The position numbers and the translations under genes are program-made. The notes beneath the pieces were generated by a model. The model saw only the letters and a list, made by a program, of their open reading frames with translations. It ran no database searches and was not told where the DNA came from. DNA of 64,000 nucleotides from JALZEG01 sp035942255 (GTDB lineage Bacteria; Actinomycetota; CADDZG01; WHSQ01), in contig DASZDG010000002.1 in the NCBI GenBank assembly GCA_035942255.1, positions 1-64,000 of the forward strand, read 5' to 3'. This document shows, piece by piece, positions 24,630 to 32,830 of this stretch. Within the stretch, counting starts at the first letter, position 1, and the number at the start of each line of letters is the position of its first letter.

Positions 24630-25841
24630 ATGGGCGATGTCATCGCGCGGGCGGACCCGTGGGTGTTGCTGGTGGTGCTCGTCGCGGCCGCGTTCGCGTT
24701 CGCCCTCTCCCTGCTCGGGCTGAACTGGCTCTTCGCGACGAGGGCCACGAAGGCGCGGCTCGTGAAGGCGGGGCCGATCCGCAGGCTGTGGCGGTGGTAC
24801 CGGTCGCTGTGGTTGCGCGTCCCTCTCACGTTCGCGGGATGGCCGCACGTCGTGGACGTCCTGTTGCGAACGCGCCGGGCAGCCGTGGGGTCTACGCCGG
24901 GCGAGATCGTGTGGCGCGACGGGACCGCCTCGCTCTTCCGCTTCCGCGGCGATGTCAAGCATGCGGAGCCGGTGCTGATCGTGCACGCGGTCGTGTCGCA
25001 GCCGTGGATCCTCGACCTCACGCCCGAGCGCAGCTTCGTCGCCGCGCTCGTCGCGGAGGGCTTCGACGTGTTCCTGCTCGACTGGGGCGACGCGGGCTCG
25101 AAGCAGGCGCAGCGCGGGCTCGGCTCGTACGTCGAGACGCTGCTCCGTGCGGAGACGGTGGTGCTGAAGCGCAGCGGCGGTGAACGGCTGCATCACGTCG
25201 GGTACTGCTTCGGCGGCACGCTCAGCCTCATGCGGGCCGCGGCGTTCCCGCACGAACACGTCGGCTCCGTCGCGCTCCTGGCGGCCCCCGTCGACTTCGC
25301 GATACCGGCGGGGCTCCAGCCGCTGATAGCGCACCGGTGGTTCAAGCCCGTCTACTTGCTGGACGGGTCCGGCTGCGTGCCGGCGGAGGCCGTTCGTGAG
25401 AGCTTCCACGCGCTGCGGCCGCAGGCCATCCGCACGACCTGGAATGCGTTGCGGCGACGGCGCGACCGCGCGTTCCGCGCCGCGTACGACCCGATCGCGC
25501 GATGGGTGTGGGAGCACCGGCGTCTGCCCGGTCAGATGTTCTTCGATCTCGTCGCGCTGTTCCGCACGAACGCGCTCGTCGCCGGCACGCTCGAGCTCGG
25601 CGGCGCGGTGGCGCGTCTCGAGAACGTGAAGGCTCCCGTCCTCGTGCTGATCCCCGAGCGCGACCACATCACGCCGAGCGGCTCGAGCCACGTCCTGTCC
25701 ACGCGTGCAGGGATCGACGTCACAATCGTCAATGCCGCTACCGGCCACGTCTCGATGGTTGCCGGCTCCGTCGCGCGATCGACGACGTGGCCCGAGGTGG
25801 CGCGCTGGCTCGAACGGCACCAGAGCGGCGGCTCCGCATAA
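24630..25841 (+). CDS. PHA synthase-like alpha/beta hydrolase
   Basis: A 403-residue protein with an N-terminal membrane helix (about residues 11-35) and a PhaC-type alpha/beta hydrolase domain. VLIVHAVVSQPWILDL and GFDVFLLDWGD are PhaC hallmarks. The nucleophile is Cys in GYCFGG (the lipase-like box), with Asp in PERDHITP and His in TGHVSM. PhaC enzymes polymerise hydroxyacyl-CoA, but a membrane-tethered variant without phaA/phaB or a phasin nearby may be a hydrolase of another kind. ATG 24630 has TAGGGT nine bases upstream. Confidence in the fold is higher than in the substrate. Confidence 0.75.
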   Translation: MGDVIARADPWVLLVVLVAAAFAFALSLLGLNWLFATRATKARLVKAGPIRRLWRWYRSLWLRVPLTFAGWPHVVDVLLRTRRAAVGSTPGEIVWRDGTASLFRFRGDVKHAEPVLIVHAVVSQPWILDLTPERSFVAALVAEGFDVFLLDWGDAGSKQAQRGLGSYVETLLRAETVVLKRSGGERLHHVGYCFGGTLSLMRAAAFPHEHVGSVALLAAPVDFAIPAGLQPLIAHRWFKPVYLLDGSGCVPAEAVRESFHALRPQAIRTTWNALRRRRDRAFRAAYDPIARWVWEHRRLPGQMFFDLVALFRTNALVAGTLELGGAVARLENVKAPVLVLIPERDHITPSGSSHVLSTRAGIDVTIVNAATGHVSMVAGSVARSTTWPEVARWLERHQSGGSA

Positions 25842-25866
25842 CCGGCCGCGGCGTATCGTCGGCGCG

Positions 25867-26553
25867 ATGAAGTGGCTGGTGCGCGGGCTCGCCGTGCTCG
25901 TGGTGCTGCTGTTGCTCGCCGACTTCGGCGCGCGGCTGCTCGTCGAGAACCTCGCCGGGCGCGCCCTCGCTTCGAGGCGAGGCTTCGACGGGGAGGTCGA
26001 CGTCGGCTTCGGCGGGTTCCCGTTCCTGCTCCACCTGAAGGACCGCAGCTTCGACACCGTCACGATCGAGGCCGAGGATGTCCGCAGCGGGGGCTTCTCG
26101 GGGGCAGGCGTCCCGGATGGCGTCGAGGTGCGCGTGGACTCCGTGCGGTTCGAGATGCGCGACGTGCAGGTGTCCGGGGAGGTGTGGGGGGACGACCCCG
26201 ACAGGAAAGTCACCGCCGCGGCCGGCTCGGGCACCGCGGTGATCGGACAGGCCGCGCTCAACCGCCTCGTCCCCGAGCAGTACGACGTGAGGCTCGTGCT
26301 GAGGGAGAACGGCGTGCGCGTCACCGGCACGGTTCCGGGGGTCCCTCAGGCCGGCGAGCAGACCGTCGAGGTGCCGGCGGATCAGGTCCGGCTCGAGGCG
26401 AGCGATCTCGTGGTCGCGGCGCCCGCTCCGCTCGGCGAGGTGCGCATCCCGATCCCGGTGCTGGCCGAAGGCGTGGTGTTCGAGAGCGTCGGCCTGGGCC
26501 GCGGGGAGCTGGACCTGACGTTCGCGGTGCGGGGGCTGAGCATCTCCCTTTAG
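25867..26553 (+). CDS. DUF2993 (LmeA-like) lipid-binding envelope protein
   Basis: A 228-residue protein with one N-terminal membrane helix (about residues 5-22) and a beta-rich DUF2993 domain (GFDGEVDVGFGGFPFLLHL; VRVDSVRFEMRDV). Members include mycobacterial LmeA, a phospholipid-binding protein of the cell envelope. ATG 25867 is preceded by TATCGT seven bases upstream with no ribosome site, consistent with a leaderless transcript of its own even though the PhaC-like gene ends only 25 bases earlier. Confidence 0.8.
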   Translation: MKWLVRGLAVLVVLLLLADFGARLLVENLAGRALASRRGFDGEVDVGFGGFPFLLHLKDRSFDTVTIEAEDVRSGGFSGAGVPDGVEVRVDSVRFEMRDVQVSGEVWGDDPDRKVTAAAGSGTAVIGQAALNRLVPEQYDVRLVLRENGVRVTGTVPGVPQAGEQTVEVPADQVRLEASDLVVAAPAPLGEVRIPIPVLAEGVVFESVGLGRGELDLTFAVRGLSISL

Positions 26554-26556
26554 GCG

Positions 26557-27384
26557 TCAGGTGTCGGCGAGTTCCCGCAGAGCGCGGCAGCCGGGGGCCG
26601 CGACGCGTTCGGTCTCGCCTGCGAGCGCTCGGAGCACGAGCCCGGCCGCGGCGAGGTCGGTCTTGAGATCGCCATGGCCGGCGCGGGAGCGGGGACAGAC
26701 GTCCTGCAGGCGCACGTTCGTCGCGCCGTCCAGCGTCGCCGACCCTGGCGGCGTCACGATCTCGTCCAGGGCGGTCCAGATCGAGACGAACGCGGTGCCC
26801 TCCGGCGTCTCGTCCGGCTCGTTCAGGTCGCGCAGGAATGCGGAGCCCGGGACGAGCTGCGCACACGCGCCCGTGCAGGCGCCGGGATCCGCCGACGCAG
26901 CCATGCCCGCGATCCGGGCGCCGTGGTGCGGCGACCCGAGCGTCACGACAGTCCTCGCGGACGTGCCGGCGGGCAGGTCGTCGAGCGCCGCGCGCGCCAC
27001 GACTCCGCCCGCGGAGAAGCCGACGAGATCGACCACGCGCGACCCTGTCGCCGCGACCACGTCTGCGACGCGCTCGGCCGACACGTCGATGTCGCCGGTG
27101 CCCGACCCGGGCAGGTTCACCGCCACGACCTCGTGCCCGGCGGCCTCCAGTCGCGCCTCGAGCGCCGACACCGACGCGGCACTCCCGCCGTAACCGTGGA
27201 TCAGCACGACGGGCACCGCCCGGTCTTCGCGCAGAGGCGGGTCGACGCGGAGCGGCGCGTCCCCGCGGAGCGGCGCGTCCCCGCGGAGCGCCGTCAGCGC
27301 GAGCGCGGTGGCCGCGGCGACGCCGAGCGCGATGACTCCCAGGAGACGCTTGCGTCGCCGTACCGGAGCGAGCAATTGACTCAT
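26557..27384 (-). CDS. Secreted or membrane-anchored lipase-like alpha/beta hydrolase
   Basis: A 275-residue protein with an N-terminal hydrophobic span (about residues 14-32). A linker of four near-identical LRGDAP-type repeats, encoded by an 18-bp tandem repeat, precedes the hydrolase domain. That domain has VVLIHGYGGSAAS (oxyanion loop), GFSAGGVVAR with the nucleophile Ser (about residue 120) and TLGSPHHGA, features of triacylglycerol lipase/acyltransferase-like enzymes. Four Cys in the C-terminal half could form disulfides. It converges with the DUF2993 gene and is divergent from the metalloprotease gene. Confidence 0.8.
   Translation of the reverse strand: MSQLLAPVRRRKRLLGVIALGVAAATALALTALRGDAPLRGDAPLRVDPPLREDRAVPVVLIHGYGGSAASVSALEARLEAAGHEVVAVNLPGSGTGDIDVSAERVADVVAATGSRVVDLVGFSAGGVVARAALDDLPAGTSARTVVTLGSPHHGARIAGMAASADPGACTGACAQLVPGSAFLRDLNEPDETPEGTAFVSIWTALDEIVTPPGSATLDGATNVRLQDVCPRSRAGHGDLKTDLAAAGLVLRALAGETERVAAPGCRALRELADT
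27247..27290. repeat. 18-bp tandem repeat within the lipase gene
   Basis: The unit GCGGAGCGGCGCGTCCCC occurs twice exactly (27247-27264, 27265-27282) and then partially. It encodes the repeated LRGDAP linker, so length variation would keep the frame and alter only the spacer between membrane anchor and enzyme. Confidence 0.8.
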
Positions 27385-27473
27385 TCCTTGCCTTCGTGAC
27401 CTACGTATGGGATAAGTCCCGCCTTTCCGCGAACCTGCGAAACGAGACAAATCCCTCAACGTGGAGGTATGTG

Positions 27474-28451
27474 GTGAAGCGAAGCATGGCAGCACTGATT
27501 GGTTTCCTGGTGATAGCGGGGCTCGCGCCCTCCGTATCCGCCACCCCGCCGGCGGAGCCGGGAGAGCAGGGACGGATCATCCGGCGCGATGACATGGGGG
27601 TAATGGTCCCCCCCGCAGGCGTGACTGCGACGCTCGAGCTCGTAATGCCGCACGGCGGCAACCGTGTCCTGACGGTCGAGCATCGGCGCGACGGCTCCGT
27701 CCACACGCGCTACGAGGGCCCGGACGCCGAGACGTCGACGGACCCGCACGACCAGTCGGCGGAGCAGCTCGTGACCGACACCGCGACGACGTTGTCGGCC
27801 TGCTCGACCGAGGCGTACAGGTTCATCCCGAACCTGCGCGTCGCCAACGACATGTGGTGGCTGTTCAACGACGACGTGATGGCCAACGGCGTGACGGCCG
27901 CGCAGGTGAAGGGTTCGCTGATCAACGCCGGCGCGAACATCACCAACGCCGACAACGACTGCGGCATGCTCGACAACATCCAGGCGCCGATCGTGTCCGG
28001 TACCAGCGACACCTCGCTGCGCACGAACTTCTACATCCGCTCGGACGGCTACCACGACTGCGGCCAGATGGATACTTACAACGTGTTCGAGTTCGGCCAG
28101 CTGAAGGACGCCCTCGCGTCGATGTGCATGTGGACCTGGGACAACGGCGACCTGCTGTCGGCGGACATCAGGTTCGGCCAGGGCAGGAACTGGTTCACGA
28201 CCGCGACGCCGCCGTGCTCCAACAGCACGACAGGGACGAAGTACTGGGACTTCGAGGGCATCGCGACGCACGAGCTCGGTCATGTCTACGGGATGCAGCA
28301 CAACGTGGCGGACTCGGCGACGCGAGAGGAGAAGCTGTACCACAGCCGGGCGACGATGAACGCCATGGCCCGCTACGACGAGGCCAGGTGCAACACCGGC
28401 TACCGGACCCTGGGCAAGGGCGACATCCTCGGCCTCGAGGTCCTCTACTAG
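27474..28451 (+). CDS. Secreted zinc metalloprotease (matrixin-like)
   Basis: A 325-residue exported protein. GTG 27474 is chosen over GTG 27471 because GGAGGT lies five bases upstream. A signal peptide ends near SVSA. The catalytic zinc site is HELGHVYGMQH (HExxHxxGxxH, about residue 272), and a Met-turn candidate follows (ATMNAMARYD), as in metzincins. At least six Cys suggest disulfides. The protein ends shortly after the catalytic domain, with no attachment module. It is the last gene before a shared bidirectional terminator. Confidence 0.85.
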   Translation: MKRSMAALIGFLVIAGLAPSVSATPPAEPGEQGRIIRRDDMGVMVPPAGVTATLELVMPHGGNRVLTVEHRRDGSVHTRYEGPDAETSTDPHDQSAEQLVTDTATTLSACSTEAYRFIPNLRVANDMWWLFNDDVMANGVTAAQVKGSLINAGANITNADNDCGMLDNIQAPIVSGTSDTSLRTNFYIRSDGYHDCGQMDTYNVFEFGQLKDALASMCMWTWDNGDLLSADIRFGQGRNWFTTATPPCSNSTTGTKYWDFEGIATHELGHVYGMQHNVADSATREEKLYHSRATMNAMARYDEARCNTGYRTLGKGDILGLEVLY

Positions 28452-28473
28452 GCACCGCTCGCCAAGGAGCAGT

Positions 28474-28505
28474 CAGACGCCGGGTCCTTCGGGGTCCGGC
28501 GTCTG
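28474..28505. terminator. Bidirectional terminator hairpin
   Basis: CAGACGCCGG (28474-28483) pairs perfectly with CCGGCGTCTG (28496-28505) around a 12-base loop. It lies between the convergent metalloprotease and response-regulator genes, 23 bases from one stop and 8 from the other. There is no clear T tract. Confidence 0.7.
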
Positions 28506-28513
28506 CGCGTCCG

Positions 28514-29140
28514 TTAGTGGACGAGCCCTCGGCGGAAGGCCTCCGCCACCGCTTCGGTGCGGTCGTGCACTTCCAGCTTGCGGAAGATCTGCTTCAGGTA
28601 CGTCTTCACCGTCTCCTCCGAGACGTGGATGTGCTCGGCGACCTCGCGCGTCGACTTGCCATGGGTCAGCTCCTGCAGGACGGTGAGTTCCCGGTCCGTC
28701 AGCGCCTGCGGGTCGCGGCCCCCGATGCGTCCGAAGATGCCCTCGGTGACGTTGGGGTCGAGCACGGACTTCCCGGCGGCGACGTCCTTGATCGCCTGCA
28801 CGACGACCTCCTTCGAAGCCCCCTTAGAGAGGTAGCCGTCGGCGCCCGCCTTGACGGCCTCGGCAACGGTCCCCGGGTCCGTGAACATCGTGAGGATCAA
28901 CACGCGCGTGTCGGGGGCTTTCTCCTTCACGAGCTTCGTCGCCTCGATCCCGTTCATCGCCTTGCCGAGGTTCACGTCCATGAGGATGACGTCGACCTGC
29001 TCGCGCTCGGCCCTCTCGACCGCGGCCGCGCCGTTCGAGACGACGCCGACGAGGTCGATGCCCTCGGCCATCGACAACATCACCTCGAGCCCCTGCGACA
29101 CCAGCGTGTGGTCCTCTGCTATCAGCGTCTTGAGGCTCAT
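28514..29140 (-). CDS. NarL/LuxR-family response regulator
   Basis: A 208-residue two-component regulator. The receiver domain has acidic residues AED at positions 8-10, the phospho-acceptor Asp in VILMDVNL (about residue 55), Thr in LILTMF and Lys in LSKGA. The C-terminal LuxR helix-turn-helix reads LTDRELTVLQELTHGKSTREVAEHIHVSEETVKTYL. ATG 29140 overlaps the kinase stop as ATGA, so the pair is co-translated. DNA targets are unknown. Confidence 0.95.
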   Translation of the reverse strand: MSLKTLIAEDHTLVSQGLEVMLSMAEGIDLVGVVSNGAAAVERAEREQVDVILMDVNLGKAMNGIEATKLVKEKAPDTRVLILTMFTDPGTVAEAVKAGADGYLSKGASKEVVVQAIKDVAAGKSVLDPNVTEGIFGRIGGRDPQALTDRELTVLQELTHGKSTREVAEHIHVSEETVKTYLKQIFRKLEVHDRTEAVAEAFRRGLVH

Positions 29141-30531
29141 CCGGCGAGACCTCCGGGCAGGACCGCCTCGAGCCTCGTCCCGTGGCCCGGACGTGTGTCG
29201 AGCTCTATGCGTCCACCGACGCGCTCCGCCCGCTCTTTCATCAGCCTCATCCCGTGATGCTCGTCGTCGACCGAGGACTCGGGGTCGAAGCCCGCGCCGT
29301 CGTCCTCGATCACGATGTGCACGAACCCGTCATTCTCCTCGACCCCGATGACGACTGTACTGCTCTGCGCGTGCTTCAACGCGTTTACGAGGCCCTCCTG
29401 GAGGATCTGCACGGCCGCGAGAGAGACCGGAAGCGGGGGCTCCGCGACGACGCCACCCTGCACGCGCACCTCGGTCTCCCACAACGTCGACACGTGCCCG
29501 ACGTAGTTGTGGATGGTCTCCATGAGACCTCCCTCTTCGACGCTCGACCGGCGCAGGTCGACGAGCGACGTGCGCAGCTCCTGGATCGCGCCGTCGATCG
29601 CGTCACGGGCGTTGACGATGGTCTGGCGGGCCTGGTCGGCCCGGCCTGCGGCCATGAGCTCTGCCGCGTTGCCGCATCCGTACGCCGCGGCGGCGAGCAT
29701 CTGGAGGCTCGAGTCGTGGATGTCCTCCGCGATCCGGTTGCGCTCGCGCTCGCGCTCCTGGAAGACCTTCTCGGTCGCTTCCAGCAAGGCCTTCTGCTGG
29801 GTCGCGAGCTTCTCCGAGAGCTCCTGCTGTGTCCGCGCGCCGACGATGCTGAGCCGCGCGAAGAAGAGGGGGATGAGGATCGCGGCGACGGCCGTCGCGC
29901 CGATGCGGACGTACGCGATCGCCGTCACCACGCCGAGCCCCGTCAACAGGAGATAGGAGATGAAGAAGCCGGCGATCGGCGCCGGGAGCAGGCCCCGCAT
30001 CGCCTCGCGGTATGGCTGGCCGAAGTAGAGCCGGACCATCGTCGCGACGATGCCGAGGTTCAGGACGAGCCGCGCGATCGCCGCGGCCCCGATCACGAAG
30101 TGGCCTTCGGGGAACTCGAAGAGGTTGCCGTCGTAGAGGGCGAGCACGCCGGCCGCCGCCGCAACGGTCAGGACGCTCTGAGCGCGGTTGAAGAGAGCGC
30201 GCCATATGGGGACTTCGTGAGTGAACTCTCTGGGGTCCGTGGACCCGATGGCGGTGATCGTCATCGCGACCCACGGCTGGTCGCGGAAGAGGATCGCGAG
30301 CGCGAGGTAGATGGGGAACGCCATCGTGACCTCGGTGCCGAAGCCGAGGGAGACCGGGAGCAGCTCGACGGCCGCCAAGAGCGCGATCCAGAAGATGTAC
30401 GTCGAGATCGCCGGGCCCGCCCCGTGGCTCTCCGCTACCGACCACGACATCATTGCGCCGGTTCCGAGGATCACGACCCAAGCGAAGACCTTCCCCTGCC
30501 TCACGTCGCCATCGTATGTAGCGCGGGGCAA
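29137..30531 (-). CDS. Sensor histidine kinase (HisKA_3 type)
   Basis: A 464-residue membrane kinase. The first 215 residues hold about seven hydrophobic spans with no large outside loop, so it may sense a membrane or intracellular signal. A coiled-coil region leads to the phospho-accepting His in RNRIAEDIHDSSLQ (about residue 272). The ATPase domain has LVNALKHAQ, DDGAGFD and GMRLMKERA. The start is TTG 30531; GTG 30504 nine codons inside is an alternative, and neither has a ribosome site. It partners the LuxR regulator downstream. A 25-residue secreted-type peptide gene lies just upstream on the same strand. Confidence 0.9.
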   Translation of the reverse strand: MPRATYDGDVRQGKVFAWVVILGTGAMMSWSVAESHGAGPAISTYIFWIALLAAVELLPVSLGFGTEVTMAFPIYLALAILFRDQPWVAMTITAIGSTDPREFTHEVPIWRALFNRAQSVLTVAAAAGVLALYDGNLFEFPEGHFVIGAAAIARLVLNLGIVATMVRLYFGQPYREAMRGLLPAPIAGFFISYLLLTGLGVVTAIAYVRIGATAVAAILIPLFFARLSIVGARTQQELSEKLATQQKALLEATEKVFQERERERNRIAEDIHDSSLQMLAAAAYGCGNAAELMAAGRADQARQTIVNARDAIDGAIQELRTSLVDLRRSSVEEGGLMETIHNYVGHVSTLWETEVRVQGGVVAEPPLPVSLAAVQILQEGLVNALKHAQSSTVVIGVEENDGFVHIVIEDDGAGFDPESSVDDEHHGMRLMKERAERVGGRIELDTRPGHGTRLEAVLPGGLAG

Positions 30532-30536
30532 AGAGA

Positions 30537-30564
30537 GAGGGAGGGGGCCGAAGTCCCCTCCCTC
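30537..30564 (-). terminator. 10-bp hairpin terminator after the micropeptide gene
   Basis: GAGGGAGGGG (30537-30546) and CCCCTCCCTC (30555-30564) pair perfectly around eight bases. On the minus strand it follows the micropeptide stop by 18 bases and is followed by CTCTCTCTTTG. It separates the peptide gene from the kinase, so the two are probably independent transcripts. Confidence 0.65.
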
Positions 30565-30582
30565 AAGCAGTGCTGTGCGTCG

Positions 30583-30660
30583 CTAGAACTTCCAGTTCGC
30601 TCCCGCTGTCTGGAACAGGGCGGCGAGCAAACCGGCAAATGCAACGAGCTTTAGCTTCAA
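30583..30660 (-). CDS. 25-residue signal-peptide-like micropeptide
   Basis: An isolated short gene with TTG at 30660. GGAGGGAGG sits six bases upstream, among the best ribosome sites in the window, and a hairpin follows the stop. The product starts MKLKLVAFAG, continues with a hydrophobic core and ends QTAGANWKF. It looks like a signal peptide whose cleavage after an Ala-x-Ala-like site would release a short peptide ending NWKF. A peptide signal read by a nearby sensor is one possibility; a small membrane peptide is another. No homologue is recognised. Confidence 0.55.
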   Translation of the reverse strand: MKLKLVAFAGLLAALFQTAGANWKF

Positions 30661-30884
30661 TGCGGACCTCCCTCCAAGAGAAGGTGTCTGGAAGACCGGC
30701 CCTGGGGCCGCCGCTCCGCTCGCGCTCACGCTATGTCGCTACGTCTGTTTTATCCGTTTCCCCCTCCGCTACCCGATCGGGTGCCTACTCGACCCGAACG
30801 GGGGATACGAGGTCCACGCTAAAGCTTGTTAACTAGTGGTGGCAATGGCCTGAGTGGCCTATTTCGTCGTCTTCGAGGTAATTC

Positions 30885-31892
30885 TTGGAAGCAACTGAGC
30901 CCGTCGGACCCACCGTCTTGATAGCGGAGCGTCACCTAACCGTGTCGCAGTCGCTGGCGCGGCTCGTCGAGGAATCCGGCGTCGGCTGCGTCGCGGCCGA
31001 GGTGCAGGACGCGGCCTCCGCGCTCGAGATGAGCCGCAAGATCGCGCCCGATGTCGCGATCGTCGACCTCGAGCTTTCACCCGGGTGCAGCCTGATACGC
31101 GGCCTCCACGAGGTCTGCCCCGACACCCGGATCATCGTGCTCGCCGACCGGATGGGCGGAGCGGACGCGGCGCTGGTCGACGCGTTAGCGGCGGGGGCCG
31201 TCGGCGCGATGTACAAGGAGAGCTCCAGCGCCGACCTCACCCGCGCGCTCACCTCTTCCTCGCCGCAGACACCGGTCGTCGTGGACGAGGCCGCCGGGCT
31301 CCTGCTCGGCTCCTACGTCGACGCGATGGCCGAGAAGCGACTGCGGGACCGTGCGACGATCGCGGCCCTTGCCGCGGCGGTAGAGGTGCGGGACATGGTC
31401 ACGGGACAGCACCTGCAGCGCGTGACCGACCTCGCGACGCGCACGATCGACGCGATCGACTCGGGCCTCGCCAAGAACGAGGAGGTCGTCTTCGGGTTCA
31501 TGCTCCACGACGGCGGCAAGATCGGCGTGCCCGACGCGGTGTTGAACAAGAGGGGGCCGCTCGACGCGGCCGAACGCGAGGTCATGCGCCGCCACCCGGA
31601 GATGGGCGTGAAGATCGTCGAGCCGATCGGGTTCTCGTCGATGGCGACCGACGTGATCATGTGCCACCACGAGCGGTGGAACGGCGAGGGGTACCCGCAC
31701 GGGCTGAGGCGCGAGGAGATCCCCCTGGTCGCGCGGGCGTTCGCCGTCGCCGACGCGTTCGACGCGATGACGTCGGACCGCCCCTACCGGGCCGCGCTGC
31801 CGGCGGGGGACTCGCTCCAGGTGCTGAAGGACGCGGCCTATACCGAGTTCGACCCCGACGTGGTCGACGTGTTCATAAAGCTCAACGATTAG
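30885..31892 (+). CDS. Receiver-HD-GYP protein, probable c-di-GMP phosphodiesterase
   Basis: A 335-residue protein. Residues about 10-125 form a receiver domain with the acceptor Asp in VAIVDLEL. Residues about 160-330 form an HD-GYP domain with LHDGGKIGVPD, KRGPLDAAEREVMRRHP, MCHHERWNGEGYPHGL and DAFDAMTSDRPYR. The HD pair and the GYP-type motif (GEGYP) are intact, so c-di-GMP hydrolysis is expected. TTG 30885 has GAGGT five bases upstream. The upstream region has nested inverted repeats. It is relevant to the RsiG-like c-di-GMP binder encoded at 43644. Confidence 0.88.
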   Translation: MEATEPVGPTVLIAERHLTVSQSLARLVEESGVGCVAAEVQDAASALEMSRKIAPDVAIVDLELSPGCSLIRGLHEVCPDTRIIVLADRMGGADAALVDALAAGAVGAMYKESSSADLTRALTSSSPQTPVVVDEAAGLLLGSYVDAMAEKRLRDRATIAALAAAVEVRDMVTGQHLQRVTDLATRTIDAIDSGLAKNEEVVFGFMLHDGGKIGVPDAVLNKRGPLDAAEREVMRRHPEMGVKIVEPIGFSSMATDVIMCHHERWNGEGYPHGLRREEIPLVARAFAVADAFDAMTSDRPYRAALPAGDSLQVLKDAAYTEFDPDVVDVFIKLND

Positions 31893-31926
31893 CTTTCGAG
31901 CTGGGAGCGCAGGCCGACGTTTGCTC

Positions 31927-32001
31927 TAGCGGGGCCGCAAGCGGCCCCGCCCTATGCGGATTCCTCTTCTCCTGGCTTCGTCGCCTTCGGCGACGGCCGC
32001 G
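31927..32001 (-). repeat. Dispersed palindromic repeat, copy A
   Basis: Read on the minus strand, this copy begins CGCGGCCGTCGCCGAAGGCG, identical to copy B at 45719 for about 28 bases. It ends in the hairpin GCGGGGCCGC-TT-GCGGCCCCGC followed by TAG. It lies between the HD-GYP gene and the next gene, directly after the former's stop. Confidence 0.75.
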
Positions 32002-32149
32002 AACGACCCCTCTGGTGTCTGTCTTGTCCGTTGTGTCATTTGAGCGGCTTGACGGGTTACCTCGGGCATGCCAGGTTCTCCCTGAAATACGTAGAAGACG
32101 CAGCGGGCGTCAGGTAGTTTTTTCCAGACGGGCGGTGTACTTTCCTCGC

Positions 32150-32830
32150 ATGCGGGAGCAATTGGACCAGCTCGAGGCCGAGGTCCGGAAGATCGCGGGC
32201 GTCAAGAACGCGCGGATCGTCGGTACCGACAACGCCGAGGAGATCCACATCGTCGCGTCGGCCACCCGCTCCCCGAAACAGGTAGTCCGCGACGTCCAGT
32301 CGCTCGCCGCCGCCGGATACGGCCTCCCGATCGACCACCGCATCGTCTCCGTCGTGCAGCTCGAGGAGGCCGAGCCCCCGCCCCCGCCCTCGACGATCAA
32401 GCTCGATCCCCAGCCGGAGCCCGTCATGGCCCAGGCCGCGGCGCACGGCGACCGCCGGCCGGTGCTCGACCGGGTCGTCCTCGGGAGCCGCGGCAACACC
32501 GGATGGGTCGAGGTCAGCTTGAAGTGGCCCGACGGCACCGAGACCGACGGCAGCGGCACCGCAGGATCGTCCCGTGAGACGCGCGCCCGCGGTGCGGCGA
32601 AGGCCCTCGTCAAGGCGCTCGAGCCCGTGCTGAGCGAGCGCGGGGTCGAGCTCGAGCTGGACCAGGTGCTGATCCATCGCATGGACTCCGCCGACTCCGT
32701 GTTCGTCCGGGCGACGTTCTTCGAGGGCGGCAACGTGATACCCGTCGTCGGCTCCGCGATCGTCCACGACGACGTCGCGTCCGCCGCGGTCCGCGCGCTG
32801 CTGCACGCGGTCAACCGGAAGCTGACCTAG
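32150..32830 (+). CDS. Uncharacterised two-domain protein (paralogue of 23977-24606)
   Basis: A 226-residue cytoplasmic protein. The N-terminal domain (residues 1-66: LDQLEAEVRKIAGVKNARIV, EIHIVASATRSPKQVVRDVQ) and the C-terminal domain (about 100-226: VLDRVVLGSRGNTGWVEVSL, GSAIVHDDVASAAVRALLHAVN) match the 23977 gene product in order and length. A linker PPPPPSTIK joins them. ATG 32150 has TACTTT six bases upstream, indicating a leaderless transcript. The function is unknown. The presence of two copies suggests a lineage-conserved role. Confidence 0.6.
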   Translation: MREQLDQLEAEVRKIAGVKNARIVGTDNAEEIHIVASATRSPKQVVRDVQSLAAAGYGLPIDHRIVSVVQLEEAEPPPPPSTIKLDPQPEPVMAQAAAHGDRRPVLDRVVLGSRGNTGWVEVSLKWPDGTETDGSGTAGSSRETRARGAAKALVKALEPVLSERGVELELDQVLIHRMDSADSVFVRATFFEGGNVIPVVGSAIVHDDVASAAVRALLHAVNRKLT

